Assembly: GCA_019348515.1 (NCBI GenBank)
Contig: JAHWJF010000273.1
Location: forward strand, 1 to 5,596
Reading direction: 5' to 3'
Length of the DNA: 5,596 nucleotides
DNA from: Chloroflexota bacterium
GTDB taxonomy: Bacteria; Chloroflexota; Chloroflexia; Thermomicrobiales; UBA6265
Shown here: positions 5,096 through 5,596 of the stretch, piece after piece
How the letters are laid out: every line of letters starts with the position of its first letter
How positions within the stretch are numbered: the stretch's first letter is position 1
Position numbers and translations under genes: made by a program
Notes under the pieces: generated by a model
What the model saw: only the letters and a program-made list of their open reading frames with translations
The model's database searches: none
What the model was told of the DNA's origin: nothing

Positions 5096-5596
5096 CCGGC
5101 CGACCGATAGCGCGTTGCTACTGGCGCGTCTCGATGCCGATGCGATCGAGCACTTCTGGGTTGCCTACCACGACTACGGAGGGCGCGCGCAGGCCAAAAC
5201 GCTCCCGCCAGAGAGCTTCCGCGGCGCCGTCAATGATGGCGTCGTCTTCGCCCTGGCGAACTTGAACATGATCGCCAATGACCATCAGGCGGCTGGCGCC
5301 ACGCTGTTGGCCGACTCTGGCGATTTCCTCGCCGTCCCCGATCCTCGCTCCTACGCGGTATTGCCACGTTTTCCGGGTACCGCCCGTTGCCATGCCTGGA
5401 TGCGCGCCACCGATGGCTCCGTCTGGGACGGCTGCCCGCGGACCCGGTTGGCGGCTGCGATCGACGACCTGCGGGACCTCGGTTACTCGGCGCAGGTGGC
5501 GCTCGAACCGGAGTTCTATCTCCTCCGTCCGGGCGATGGATGCGACCGCGAGTACGAGCCGGTCAACACGACGCGGATGTTCAGCCAGGCTGGCCT
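5088..5596 (+). CDS. Glutamine synthetase family ligase, N-terminal part (3' truncated)
   Basis: The frame is open from ATG 5088 to the window edge (169 codons and two bases), roughly the first third of a GS-fold enzyme. The N-terminal beta-grasp domain is recognisable: FWVAYHDYGGRAQAKTLP (residues 23-40), then ADSGDFLAVPDPRSYAVLP (75-93), then CHAWM (about 100-104). The catalytic domain opens with VALEPEFYLL (137-146), where Glu140 and Glu142 match the GS metal ligands Glu129 and Glu131 of the Salmonella enzyme. The canonical DGSS loop, whose Asp helps bind ammonium in true GS, is not seen; DSGDF stands near that place. This favours a gamma-glutamyl-amine/amide ligase relative (PuuA, IpuC or GMAS style) over housekeeping GlnA, though the rest of the enzyme is missing. 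Such enzymes join glutamate to an amine using ATP. Translation is coupled to the M20 gene through ATGACTGA. Confidence 0.88.
   Translation, partial: MTDRPTDSALLLARLDADAIEHFWVAYHDYGGRAQAKTLPPESFRGAVNDGVVFALANLNMIANDHQAAGATLLADSGDFLAVPDPRSYAVLPRFPGTARCHAWMRATDGSVWDGCPRTRLAAAIDDLRDLGYSAQVALEPEFYLLRPGDGCDREYEPVNTTRMFSQAG

Overview
This window is a GC-rich stretch (about two thirds G+C by eye) from a bacterium. All six genes lie on the + strand and are tightly packed. The gene styles and the two kinds of intergenic repeat resemble Chloroflexota, Thermomicrobia-like genomes. That placement is an inference from recalled repeat types and was not tested by any search.

Left part (1-2397): the end of a branched-chain amino acid-type (HAAT/Liv) ABC importer. 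It consists of the C-terminal part of the LivF-type ATPase, then the two permeases LivH and LivM. The genes overlap (8 nt at livF/livH, 4 nt ATGA at livH/livM), so they are surely co-transcribed. The second ATPase (LivG) and the periplasmic/lipoprotein binding protein are not in the window. The livF reading frame runs about 29 codons past the usual LivF end (YLGG) through a palindromic, 7-nt-periodic repeat.

Middle part (2399-3925): a class III PLP-dependent aminotransferase starts one base after the livM stop codon, behind a strong Shine-Dalgarno site. A 180-nt gap follows. It holds a 78-nt imperfect inverted repeat of the widespread 'GTCATCCTGAGCG...GCGAAGGATCTC' type.

Right part (3926-5596): an M20 metallopeptidase closely patterned on carboxypeptidase G2, with all metal ligands present at almost identical spacing. 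It overlaps by 8 nt with the start of a glutamine-synthetase-family ligase that runs off the right edge.

Read together, the cassette looks like uptake plus catabolism of a nitrogenous compound. The importer brings it in, a GS-like enzyme may gamma-glutamylate an amine, an amidohydrolase may cut an amide, and an aminotransferase removes an amino group. The substrate cannot be fixed from sequence. Two substrate-side residues differ from textbook relatives: Glu406 in the aminotransferase where GABA/ornithine-type enzymes have a carboxylate-binding Arg, and Thr295 in the peptidase where carboxypeptidase G2 has Arg324. These hint at a substrate other than the canonical ones. No RNA genes, CRISPR arrays, insertion sequences with transposase, or convincing terminators were seen.
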